A stretch of DNA of 64,000 bases from Bacteroidales bacterium (lineage in GTDB: Bacteria; Bacteroidota; Bacteroidia; Bacteroidales; P3). Below, in pieces: positions 9,630-17,159 of the stretch. The notes under the pieces were generated by a model that had not been told where the DNA came from, made no database searches, and saw only the letters and a list, made by a program, of their open reading frames with translations. Location: NCBI GenBank assembly GCA_024685285.1, contig JAIKVZ010000035.1, positions 1 to 64,000 of the forward strand. Direction: 5' to 3'. How positions within the stretch are numbered: position 1 is the stretch's first letter; every line of letters starts with the position of its first letter. The position numbers were made by a program, and so were the translations under genes.

Positions 9630-10099
9630 TGGCAAGATTTACAGGCAAAAAAGCTAAAGAAACACCCGCGTTGAACATGGGCTCCATGTCCGACATCATC
9701 TTCATGCTGCTCTTCTTCTTCATGGTCATCACCACAATGCGCGAAAGTTCGTTGTATGTCAAGATCATCCCTCCTCAGGGTTCCGAGGCCAGCAAACTCG
9801 AGAAAAAGAGCCTTGTGAGCTACATCAACGTAGGCACACCCCTGCAAGAACATCAGGCCAAATACGGCACCGAGCCCCGCATACAGCTCAACGACCAGAT
9901 TGCCGAAGTCTCCGACATCGGCCAGTTCGTCGAACTTGAAAAACAGGCCCGCAACGAAGCCGACCGCCCCTTTATCACCACCGCTATCAAGGCCGACAAA
10001 GAGGTGCGTATGGGCATGATCTCAGACATCAAGCAGGAGCTGCGCAACGCCGGAGCTCTCAAGATCTTCTACAACGCGCGCAAAGCCGAGCGCAAATAG
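9629..10099 (+). CDS. ExbD/TolR family protein (second copy)
   Basis: Second ExbD-type subunit, 156 residues. The membrane helix spans about residues 20-39 (MSDIIFMLLFFFMVITTMRES) with the conserved Asp in SDIIFMLLFFF, followed by a periplasmic domain ending in IFYNARKAERK. TAATG couples it to the preceding gene: the A of the ATG is the last base of the TAA. Paired, non-identical ExbD genes downstream of one ExbB are typical of Bacteroidetes and suggest a hetero-dimeric ExbD shaft; this is inference. A strong terminator follows 33 bp after the stop. No tonB gene is adjacent. Confidence 0.92.
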   Translation: MARFTGKKAKETPALNMGSMSDIIFMLLFFFMVITTMRESSLYVKIIPPQGSEASKLEKKSLVSYINVGTPLQEHQAKYGTEPRIQLNDQIAEVSDIGQFVELEKQARNEADRPFITTAIKADKEVRMGMISDIKQELRNAGALKIFYNARKAERK

Positions 10100-10131
10100 T
10101 AAAAGCACGGCGCAGCACGCTGACTACCAAC

Positions 10132-10173
10132 ACGTTCCGCACAACCTACAAGGTTGTGCGGAACGTCTTTTTT
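10132..10173 (+). terminator. Rho-independent terminator of the Exb operon
   Basis: A perfect 16-bp stem (10132-10147 pairing with 10151-10166, arms ACGTTCCGCACAACCT and its complement), a 3-nt loop and a run of six T after one C. It lies 33 bp after the second ExbD stop. Confidence 0.92.
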
Positions 10174-10200
10174 AATGCTTTGTAAATCAGATATATAAAT

Positions 10201-10283
10201 GGGTTAGGTTCGGGTTAAGGTCGGGTAGGGGTCGGTAAGCCATCGGCACCACCAGCATTCCGTCCCGCCGCTCCCCGAACAAA
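10201..10283 (+). repeat. Dispersed intergenic repeat, copy 1
   Basis: Core 10201-10240 begins GGGTTAGGTTCGGG-TTAAGGTCGGGT and continues AGGGGTCGG; the distal element CCGAACAAA is at 10275-10283. It lies downstream of the Exb terminator and upstream of the next promoter. The inner GTCGG/TTCGG and distal CCGAAC parts are potentially complementary. Confidence 0.8.
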
Positions 10284-10364
10284 CCCTATTGAAAGCACAA
10301 TGGTTGTTCATAAAAAAGACTAAAATTGTGCCTCACAATATCGTGGCAATCCAATTATTTTTCG

Positions 10365-10372
10365 TAAATTTG
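10365..10372 (+). promoter_or_regulatory. Candidate -7 element of the acyltransferase gene
   Basis: TAAATTTG matches TAnnTTTG and is followed by CAAATGC. It is 71 bp before the ATG at 10443. No convincing -33 TTG is seen. Confidence 0.5.
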
Positions 10373-10442
10373 CAAATGCACGTATAGCGCACCATTGTTG
10401 TGTGCTAAGGTGTAATATGTTGATTGTCAAGAAGTACGTTGT

Positions 10443-11006
10443 ATGAAGAGAATATGGATTGCGATAGTCAAACTGTTTGGATGGCACCTTGAGATACCCG
10501 ATATGGCGGCCCGTCCCGAGTTGCAGCACTGCGTCATCGCGGTGGCTCCGCACACCTGCGTTGAAGACTACCTTTGCGGTGTGGCGCTGCTGTGGGCCAT
10601 GAAACTCAACGTACGTATCTTCATCAAGAAAGAGTTTTTCGTTCCGGTCATAGGCCGTCTGCTGAAGCGTTTCGGTGCAGTGCCTGTCGACCGTGGCAAC
10701 CGTCACAACGGTTTGGTGGCCTCGGCAGTCGAAGCCCTCGGCTCAACCGAGCGGCTCACCATCGTCATCACCCCCGAAGGTACTCGTAAACCAGTACGCC
10801 GCTGGAAGCGTGGTTTCTATGAAATTGCAGTCAAGGCCAATGTGCCAATAGTTGCCGGCTATGTGGACTTCCGTACCAAAACTCTCAGTGTGGGTCCCAC
10901 GTTCATACCCACAGGCGATTTCGAGGCGGACCTGCCGCAAATCATGAAACTGTACGAAAATGTAACGCCAAAATATCCCGAAAAGTATAATAAAACAGTT
11001 AAATAA
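10443..11006 (+). CDS. PlsC-like acyltransferase (1-acylglycerol-3-phosphate acyltransferase family)
   Basis: Putative phospholipid acyltransferase of 187 residues, shorter than classical PlsC (about 240). The HX4D catalytic motif appears as HTCVED near residues 38-43, the acceptor-binding region as KKEFFVPVIGRLLKRFGAVPVDRG (residues 61-84, split by a glycine), and the third motif as ITPEGTRKPVRRWKRGF near residue 110. There is only a weak N-terminal hydrophobic stretch (IWIAIVKLFGW), so membrane association is probably peripheral. The exact acyl acceptor cannot be deduced; ornithine-lipid or lysophospholipid acyltransferases are alternatives. It is 12 bp upstream of purL, probably in the same transcript, without an obvious functional link. 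Confidence 0.85.
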   Translation: MKRIWIAIVKLFGWHLEIPDMAARPELQHCVIAVAPHTCVEDYLCGVALLWAMKLNVRIFIKKEFFVPVIGRLLKRFGAVPVDRGNRHNGLVASAVEALGSTERLTIVITPEGTRKPVRRWKRGFYEIAVKANVPIVAGYVDFRTKTLSVGPTFIPTGDFEADLPQIMKLYENVTPKYPEKYNKTVK

Positions 11007-11018
11007 TCGTAAAACATT

Positions 11019-14000
11019 ATGGTAAGACGAATTTTTGTCGAAAAGAAGGCGCCCTACGCAGTGCGCGCCAAAGAGCTCAAAACCGAGATGAGTGAATACC
11101 TCGGCATCGATGCCGAAGAGGTGCGAGTGCTGGTGCGCTATGATGTCGAGAATGTCACCGACGCCACTTTCAAGCAGGCTCTGACCACAGTCTTCAGCGA
11201 GCCACCGGTCGACGATGTGTATGAAGAGCAGTTTCCCCATAACGACACCGATTTCTGCTTCACTGTAGAATACCTCCCCGGCCAGTTCGACCAGCGTGCC
11301 GACAGCGCAGAGCAGTGCGTCAAACTACTGTGCGATAGCGAGGAACCAATCATCAAGAGTGCAACTACATATGTAATCGGTGGCCGCCTCAGCGAGGAAC
11401 AGCGTCAGTCTGTGGTGAAGCACTGTGTCAACCCTGTCGACAGCCGTGTCACCGACGAGCCCAAGCCTGCTACCCTCGAGGACCATTTTGACGAACCTGC
11501 CGACGTCATAACTTTCTGCGGTTTCAAGGATATGGCCGAACCGCAGCTGCATGAGCTTTACGACGGCCTTGGTCTTGCCATGACATTTGCCGACTTTAAG
11601 CACATTCAGTGCTACTTCCATGACGAAGAGCACCGCGACCCCACCATGACTGAAATACGTGTGCTCGATACCTATTGGAGCGACCATTGCCGACACACCA
11701 CTTTCGCCACCGAACTGAAGGATGTGCACTTCGACGATGGTTACTACCGTCCGCTCATTGAGGGCGCTTTCAAGCAATATCTTGCCGATCATAAGGAGCA
11801 TTATGCCGGTCGCACCGACAAGTTCGTATGTCTGATGGACATCGGCACGCTGGCAGCCAAACGTTTGAAAAAGGCTGGCATTCTCGACGACCAGGAGCCC
11901 AGCGATGAAATCAACGCCTGCTCTATTGTGGTACCTATTGTCATCGATGGCAACCGAGAGGAGTGGCTTATCAACTTCAAGAACGAGACGCACAACCACC
12001 CAACCGAGATTGAGCCCTTTGGCGGTGCTGCAACCTGCCTTGGCGGTTGTATACGTGACCCGCTTAGTGGTCGTACTTACGTCTACCAGGCCATGCGTGT
12101 TACCGGTGCTGCCGACCCCACCAAGCCTCTCAAGGAGACCTTGCCTGGCAAGTTGCCGCAGCGCAAAATCGTTACCACTGCCGCCCGAGGCTACAGCTCA
12201 TACGGCAACCAGATAGGGCTTGCAACAGGCTTGGTCAACGAGATTTACCATCCAAATTATGTTGCCAAGCGTATGGAGATAGGTGCCGTAATAGCTGCTG
12301 CCCCACGCCGTGCTGTGAAGCGTCTTACCAGCGACCCTGGCGATGTAATTATCTTGCTCGGCGGTCGTACTGGTCGCGACGGCATTGGTGGCGCAACAGG
12401 TGCTTCGAAGAGCCATACCACCAAGAGCTTGACCACATGCGGTGCCGAGGTTCAGAAAGGTAATGCCCCTACTGAGCGCAAGATCCAGCGCCTGTTTCGT
12501 CGCGAGGAGGTTTCCAGCATTATTAAGAAGTGCAACGACTTCGGCGCAGGCGGTGTCAGCGTGGCTATTGGCGAGCTGGCGGACGGCTTGCAAATTAACC
12601 TCGACCGCGTGCCAAAGAAATACGCTGGACTCGACGGTACAGAGCTTGCCATCAGCGAGAGTCAGGAACGTATGGCCGTGGTCGTTGACCCCAAGGATGT
12701 CGACCTCATGCTGAAATATGCCGATGAAGAGAATCTCGAGGCCACTGTTGTTGCCACCGTTACAAAAGAGCCCCGTATGGTCATCAACTGGCGTGGCAAG
12801 GAGATTGTTAACCTCAGCCGCCGTTTCATAGACACCAACGGTGCCCACCAGGAAACCACGGTGAGTGTTAGCATGCCCTCTCAGAATATTCAGAGCAATC
12901 AGAATGCTCAGAATAATTTGAAAACACTGTGGCTTAGTACCCTCGCCGACCTCAATGTCTGTTCCCAGAAGGGTTTGGTTGAGATGTTTGACAGTTCCAT
13001 CGGTGCCGGTAGTGTGGTGATGCCGTTTGGTGGCAAGTACCAACTCACGCCCACACAGAGCATGATTGGCAAACTGCCGTTGCTCGACGGCAAGTGCGAC
13101 ACCGTCACCATCATGGCCTATGGCATGGATCCCTACCAGACTTCGTGGAGCCCCTTCCATGGTGCCGTTTATGCTGTGCTGAGTTCGGTGGCCAAGATTG
13201 CCGCCGCAGGTGGCGACGCAAGCCGTGTGCGCCTCACATTTCAAGAGTATTTCAAGAAACTTGGCAACAACCCATACCGCTGGGGCGAACCCTTTGCCGC
13301 TCTGCTTGGTGCCTACAACGCCCAGATGGGCCTCAGACTGCCTGCCATCGGCGGCAAGGACTCTATGTCTGGCACATTCAACGACATCGACGTGCCGCCG
13401 ACGCTCTGCTCCTTCGCAGTGGGCATCAGCGATCTCCAGCATGTCGTCACCCCTGAGTTGAAGCAGGCCGGTAACAAGTTGGTGCTGCTCGATGTGAAGG
13501 AGAAAGAGTTCGGCATGCCCGATTATGAGGATGCCATCAACCAGTACGCCGCCTTGCGGAAAGCCATCGAAGCTGGGCAGGTCCGCAGCGCATACGCACT
13601 TGGTTTCGGTGGCATAGTCGAGGCCATCAGCAAGATGGCATTCGGCAACAAGCTGGGTGTGAAACTAAATGTAGCTAAATACCTAACTGCCAAGCATTAT
13701 GGTTGGATTGTAGTTGAAACCAATCCCTCAAACGACCTGCCTTTCCGTAATACCATCCTCGGCGAGGTTACTGAGGAACCCGTCTTTGAGGTGTGTGGCG
13801 AAAAGATTACTCTTGAGGAGGCTCTTACCGCCTGGCAGAAGCCCCTCGAGGGCGTCTTCCCCACCCGCTCCGCTGAAGTGGAGAGTGCAAAGTGCAAAGT
13901 GGAAAGCGCCATCTACAAGGCTGCGCAACCACTCACACATTCACGCATTAACACGTTAACGCATTCTGCCAAGCCACGTGTCTTCATCCCTGCTTTCCCA

Positions 14001-14768
14001 GGCACCAACTGCGAGTACGACAGTGCCCGTGCCTTCAATCGTGCTGGTGCCGAGAGTGAGATAATCGTCTTCCGCAACCAGAACGGCCAGCAGATACGCG
14101 AGAGTGTTGAAGCATATGTCCGTGCCATCAACAACAGCCAGATAGTGATGTTACCGGGTGGCTTCAGTGCCGGTGATGAGCCGGAAGGTAGTGCCAAGTT
14201 TATTACCAGTGTCTTCCGCAATCCGCGCATTGCCGATGCTGTAATGGAACTGCTCAACAAACGTGACGGACTCATGCTGGGTATCTGCAACGGTTTCCAG
14301 GCATTGGTTAAACTCGGCCTCGTACCTTATGGTGAAATCCGTCCGCAGACCGAAGATTCACCAACACTGACATTCAATACTATCGGTCGCCACCAGAGCA
14401 AGATGTCCTACACGCGTGTAGCCTCTAACCTCAGTCCTTGGCTTCAGCGAGCCGTACTTGGTGCCACATACGTTATTCCCATATCGCACGGCGAGGGACG
14501 CTTCGTGGCTCCGCAGGAATGGCTCGACCGCCTCTTCAAGAATGGTCAGGTGGCCACCCAGTACTGCGACCTCAATGGCGTGCCGACTATGGACGAGGAA
14601 TACAACATGAACGGCTCCTATTGTGCTATCGAAGGCATCACTAGTTCCGACGGCCGAGTCCTTGGCAAGATGGGTCACTCGGAGCGACGAAGCAAAGGCA
14701 GTGCCATGAATATCTTTGGCAACGACGACCAACAAATCTTTGAATCAGGCGTGGAGTATTTCAAGTAA
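11019..14768 (+). CDS. purL: Phosphoribosylformylglycinamidine synthase, single-chain PurL/PurQ type
   Basis: Fourth step of purine synthesis: converts FGAR to FGAM with glutamine and ATP. The 1249-residue chain fuses a PurS-like N-terminus, the PurL synthetase and a C-terminal glutaminase. ATP-site blocks include NHPTEIEPFGGAATCLGGCIRD (near residue 327, one of the metal/nucleotide loops), GGRTGRDGIGGATGASKSHT near 448 and FGAGGVSVAIGELADG near 508. The glutaminase has GTNCEYDSA near 994, nucleophile Cys in LGICNGFQAL near 1090 and the SHGEGRF site near 1157. Between the two halves (about residues 952-986) the linker is encoded by simple-sequence DNA (GAGAGTGCAAAGTGCAAAGT and an ACATTCACGCATT-like stretch) that resembles intergenic repeats elsewhere in the window; the reading frame is intact. 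Confidence 0.97.
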   Translation: MVRRIFVEKKAPYAVRAKELKTEMSEYLGIDAEEVRVLVRYDVENVTDATFKQALTTVFSEPPVDDVYEEQFPHNDTDFCFTVEYLPGQFDQRADSAEQCVKLLCDSEEPIIKSATTYVIGGRLSEEQRQSVVKHCVNPVDSRVTDEPKPATLEDHFDEPADVITFCGFKDMAEPQLHELYDGLGLAMTFADFKHIQCYFHDEEHRDPTMTEIRVLDTYWSDHCRHTTFATELKDVHFDDGYYRPLIEGAFKQYLADHKEHYAGRTDKFVCLMDIGTLAAKRLKKAGILDDQEPSDEINACSIVVPIVIDGNREEWLINFKNETHNHPTEIEPFGGAATCLGGCIRDPLSGRTYVYQAMRVTGAADPTKPLKETLPGKLPQRKIVTTAARGYSSYGNQIGLATGLVNEIYHPNYVAKRMEIGAVIAAAPRRAVKRLTSDPGDVIILLGGRTGRDGIGGATGASKSHTTKSLTTCGAEVQKGNAPTERKIQRLFRREEVSSIIKKCNDFGAGGVSVAIGELADGLQINLDRVPKKYAGLDGTELAISESQERMAVVVDPKDVDLMLKYADEENLEATVVATVTKEPRMVINWRGKEIVNLSRRFIDTNGAHQETTVSVSMPSQNIQSNQNAQNNLKTLWLSTLADLNVCSQKGLVEMFDSSIGAGSVVMPFGGKYQLTPTQSMIGKLPLLDGKCDTVTIMAYGMDPYQTSWSPFHGAVYAVLSSVAKIAAAGGDASRVRLTFQEYFKKLGNNPYRWGEPFAALLGAYNAQMGLRLPAIGGKDSMSGTFNDIDVPPTLCSFAVGISDLQHVVTPELKQAGNKLVLLDVKEKEFGMPDYEDAINQYAALRKAIEAGQVRSAYALGFGGIVEAISKMAFGNKLGVKLNVAKYLTAKHYGWIVVETNPSNDLPFRNTILGEVTEEPVFEVCGEKITLEEALTAWQKPLEGVFPTRSAEVESAKCKVESAIYKAAQPLTHSRINTLTHSAKPRVFIPAFPGTNCEYDSARAFNRAGAESEIIVFRNQNGQQIRESVEAYVRAINNSQIVMLPGGFSAGDEPEGSAKFITSVFRNPRIADAVMELLNKRDGLMLGICNGFQALVKLGLVPYGEIRPQTEDSPTLTFNTIGRHQSKMSYTRVASNLSPWLQRAVLGATYVIPISHGEGRFVAPQEWLDRLFKNGQVATQYCDLNGVPTMDEEYNMNGSYCAIEGITSSDGRVLGKMGHSERRSKGSAMNIFGNDDQQIFESGVEYFK
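13878..13967. repeat. Intergenic-type simple repeats inside purL
   Basis: Bases 13878-13912 read GTGGAGAGTGCAAAGTGC and related units; 13930-13967 read as ACTCACACATTCACGC, ATTAACACGTTAACGC and ATTC. The second block resembles the reverse complement of 57719-57750. It encodes the low-complexity purL linker. Confidence 0.6.
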
Positions 14769-14769
14769 T

Positions 14770-15102
14770 ATGGTGATAGATTTCAATAAGATAGACGAAG
14801 TAGCCAACTCGCGGTTCAAGGGTGGGAATGGAGACACAATGTTCCGTACGTTCAACGATGGGAAGAACAAGATTATGCGTGGACGGCTCGATCCAGGCTG
14901 CTCCATAGGCTACCACAGCCACGAGACCAATAGTGAGATTATCTTCGTCATCAGTGGTGAGGCTCGCTGTATGTACGACGAAGGTGAGGAGTGCCTTACA
15001 CAAGGCCAGTGCCATTATTGCCCCCAAGGCCACTCACACGCCCTCATTAACGCCAGTAATACTGAGCCGCTTGTTTTCTTTGCCATAGTCCCGGAGCAAT
15101 GA
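14770..15102 (+). CDS. Cupin domain protein
   Basis: Small single-domain cupin of 110 residues starting MVIDFNKIDEVANSRFKGG. The two cupin motifs are visible: GCSIGYHSHETNSEIIFVISGEARC (residues about 43-67, metal-type ligands His-49, His-51 and Glu-55) and CPQGHSHALIN near 85-95. The ATG is one base after the purL stop and is preferred to an in-frame start 54 bp inside purL. The substrate cannot be predicted; cupins include isomerases, dioxygenases and binding proteins. The gene overlaps the following NUDIX gene by 4 bp (ATGA), so translation is probably coupled from purL onwards. Confidence 0.88.
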   Translation: MVIDFNKIDEVANSRFKGGNGDTMFRTFNDGKNKIMRGRLDPGCSIGYHSHETNSEIIFVISGEARCMYDEGEECLTQGQCHYCPQGHSHALINASNTEPLVFFAIVPEQ

Positions 15103-15509
15103 CTATGAAGAATATTGAGGTTGTTGCAGCAATAATCAGCGATGCCGAAGGACGTCTTTTGGCCACCCAGCGCGGTTATGGCGAGTGGAAGGACTGGTGG
15201 GAGTTCCCAGGCGGTAAGGTTGAGAATGGCGAGACTCATGAGGTGGCTTTGCGGCGCGAGATATTGGAAGAACTTGCGGCGCACATTGTTATCGAGAGGC
15301 TATTGCAGACGGTGGAGTGGGACTACCCGAAGTTTCATCTCACCATGCATTGCTACCTCTGCCGTATGGAGAATAACGACTTAATCCTGAAGGAACATGA
15401 GGATGCCAAATGGCTTGGCAAGAACGAACTTGACAGCGTATGTTGGCTGCCCGCCGACAGGCAATTGATAGACATATTAAAACAATCAAGCATCAATACA
15501 CTCAGATGA
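15099..15509 (+). CDS. NUDIX hydrolase, MutT-like (deoxy)nucleoside triphosphate pyrophosphohydrolase
   Basis: Hydrolyses nucleoside diphosphates linked to another moiety, probably removing damaged dNTPs or CTP-related nucleotides as in the MutT/NudG group. The NUDIX box is complete near residues 38-60: GGKVENGETHEVALRREILEEL, with the REILEEL metal-binding glutamates. WWEFPGGK before the box is typical of MutT-type enzymes. Two start codons are possible at 15099 and 15105 (MTMKN). It overlaps the cupin gene upstream and the TSCPD gene downstream by ATGA. Oxidised-nucleotide clean-up after purL is an attractive but unproven link. Confidence 0.9.
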   Translation: MTMKNIEVVAAIISDAEGRLLATQRGYGEWKDWWEFPGGKVENGETHEVALRREILEELAAHIVIERLLQTVEWDYPKFHLTMHCYLCRMENNDLILKEHEDAKWLGKNELDSVCWLPADRQLIDILKQSSINTLR

Positions 15510-15763
15510 AACACATTCAGTATCAAACGCAAGGTACATGCTCCGTGCTAATAGATGCTTCGGCCGACGAGAATGACGTCATCCAGCAAGTCTTCTTTTT
15601 AGGTGGCTGCAACGGCAATCTGCAAGGTATATGTAGATTGGTGAAAGACCAAAAAATTGACGACGTGATAAACAAGTTGTATGGCATACGTTGTGGCGAC
15701 AAGCCCACTTCGTGCCCCGACCAACTCTGTCGCGCATTGGAGCAGCTGAAGCAGAAACAATAA
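15506..15763 (+). CDS. TSCPD domain protein
   Basis: Small 85-residue protein of the TIGR03905-type family named for its TSCPD motif, seen here as KPTSCPDQLCRALEQ near residues 67-81. This domain also occurs at the C-terminus of some ribonucleotide reductases and vitamin-B12-dependent enzymes; the stand-alone protein has no established activity. Three cysteines (CSV, GGCNG, GIC/RCG region) and the TSCPD cysteine could bind metal. It starts inside the stop region of the NUDIX gene (ATGA overlap), which fixes the start; longer in-frame starts lie within that gene. Confidence 0.85.
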   Translation: MKHIQYQTQGTCSVLIDASADENDVIQQVFFLGGCNGNLQGICRLVKDQKIDDVINKLYGIRCGDKPTSCPDQLCRALEQLKQKQ

Positions 15764-15773
15764 TGTTATTAAA

Positions 15774-16742
15774 ATGAAGAAAATACTTTTTATATTGGCG
15801 GCCGTGCTGGTTCTCACGGCGTGCAGCAACAAAGAAGCGAAGTTGCTGGAACGTGCTGCCGAATTGTGCAAATACATTCCAGACCATGAGCTGTTGGAAC
15901 AGTCGCGCGACTATATGACGGAAGATTTTTACAGCGTGCTCGATACGATGTTCAACCTTCCTAATCACGAAGCATTGGACCACGAGTGGCTCTACTATTT
16001 CGTCACCGGCAATGGAGGCTCTATAGCCGACTATGAGGTGGTCGGAGTGGAGCAGACCGACCCGACCCATTCTGTCGCCACCATCAACGTGAGGCAGAAA
16101 TGGGAGGACGGTAGTTTCGACCCCGAGAGCGACATCGAGGAACACAAACTATATATGGAAAAGGTGGGCGGACGATGGCTCATGTCCGACTTCGACGGGC
16201 ACAAGGCCGATTGTGTACGCTACATAGCCATCAATCATGAAGAACAGGCTGTGCGTCGAGCCATAAGCAATTACTTGGTGAGCAACATAGGCGAGCACTA
16301 CATGAAGGGCAATCTGTGTGTCCCCACGCTGATGATAGTATCGGAAACAGATGAAATGGACTCCAGATGTGCATTAGAATCGGAAGGTGACAGCACGGCA
16401 TCGCTATACTTTGTCTGGGGCGACTTTTGGGTGTTCTGGTACAATGAAGTTGGCGACACGCTGAAGTGCGTATCGGGTGGCAACCACTCGGGTCTGATGT
16501 CCCTTGAGAGAGTGGCCAGTGGCTACAATGTGACCTCGTTTGAGCAAACTGTGGATGGAGCAGGCAACCAGGCAAGTGCAAAACGTATATTTGGCGAACA
16601 TTACGACATATACTGTAATATGCATTCCAACGAGGAGGTTCGTGAGGCTGTACGCCGCGAGCAACTGGCCGAATATGTGAAGGGTCGCAACCTACCGTTC
16701 CGTTATTATCAAGACTACGGCCGCCCAGCCGTGGAGTTGTGA
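15774..16742 (+). CDS. Lipoprotein of unknown function
   Basis: I do not recognise the family. The 322-residue product has a lipoprotein signal (MKKILFILAAVLVLTACSNK, lipidated Cys near 17) and a soluble mixed alpha/beta remainder rich in acidic residues. No catalytic motif was found. Segments such as VASGYNVTSFEQTVDGAG and FGEHYDIYCNMHSNEE give no hint. It follows the TSCPD gene by 10 bp and is followed by the TfoX-domain gene, so it is probably the penultimate gene of the purL transcript. Confidence 0.78.
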   Translation: MKKILFILAAVLVLTACSNKEAKLLERAAELCKYIPDHELLEQSRDYMTEDFYSVLDTMFNLPNHEALDHEWLYYFVTGNGGSIADYEVVGVEQTDPTHSVATINVRQKWEDGSFDPESDIEEHKLYMEKVGGRWLMSDFDGHKADCVRYIAINHEEQAVRRAISNYLVSNIGEHYMKGNLCVPTLMIVSETDEMDSRCALESEGDSTASLYFVWGDFWVFWYNEVGDTLKCVSGGNHSGLMSLERVASGYNVTSFEQTVDGAGNQASAKRIFGEHYDIYCNMHSNEEVREAVRREQLAEYVKGRNLPFRYYQDYGRPAVEL

Positions 16743-16768
16743 CGAGAAACAATCAAAGCAATAACAAT

Positions 16769-17104
16769 ATGGCAAGCAACCCTGACTTTGTACAGTACAT
16801 TGTCGACCAGTGCACCGGTGCCGGCGACATCGAGACGCGCAAAATGTTCGGCGACTATTGTGTGTACTGTGGAGGGAAACCTTTCGGGCTTGTCTCCGAC
16901 AACGGTTTCTATGTGAAGCCTACCGAAGCTGGCCGCCGCCTGCTTCGCAGCGTGGATTTACGCCCACCATACAAGGGGGCGAAGCCCTACTTCTACATCG
17001 AGGATGTGGACGACCGCGACTATCTCTCAGCATTGGTGAAAGCCACCTGCGTCGAACTGCCAGCCCCCAAACCGAAAATTAAAAAGCAAAAAAAGAAATC
17101 TTAA
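16769..17104 (+). CDS. TfoX N-terminal domain protein
   Basis: The 111-residue protein has the TfoX/Sxy N-terminal domain: MFGDYCVYCGGKPFGLVSDNGFYVKPT near residues 24-50 and a conserved PYKGAKPYFYIEDVDD near 67-82. The domain occurs in the competence regulator TfoX of gammaproteobacteria, but stand-alone short forms in Bacteroidetes have no established role. A lysine-rich tail (KPKIKKQKKKS) ends the chain. The ATG at 16769 is preferred; a GTG at 16739 would add ten asparagine-rich residues and overlap the lipoprotein stop by 4 bp. Confidence 0.85.
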   Translation: MASNPDFVQYIVDQCTGAGDIETRKMFGDYCVYCGGKPFGLVSDNGFYVKPTEAGRRLLRSVDLRPPYKGAKPYFYIEDVDDRDYLSALVKATCVELPAPKPKIKKQKKKS

Positions 17105-17121
17105 TAATTAGATTTTTTTAG

Positions 17122-17129
17122 TATCTTTG
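17122..17129 (+). promoter_or_regulatory. Candidate -7 element of pepD
   Basis: TATCTTTG followed by CACCC, a perfect TAnnTTTG, 31 bp before the ATG at 17160. Confidence 0.6.
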
Positions 17130-17159
17130 CACCCACGAAATCAATAAAACTACATAACA

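Larger units (their letters stand above)
10100..10442. other. Intergenic region with terminator, repeat copy and promoter
   Basis: These 343 bases contain, in order, the Exb operon terminator (10132-10173), copy 1 of the dispersed repeat (10201-10283), and the -7 element of the acyltransferase gene (10365-10372). No open frame with coding character was found. Confidence 0.7.

Noticed and set aside
10201-10240. Telomere repeats or a linear chromosome end
   Set aside because: The GGGTTAGG units are short, imperfect and scattered in both orientations inside ordinary gene order, not in terminal arrays.
12198-13442. 414-codon minus-strand frame
   Set aside because: Shadow of purL with the same low-complexity composition.
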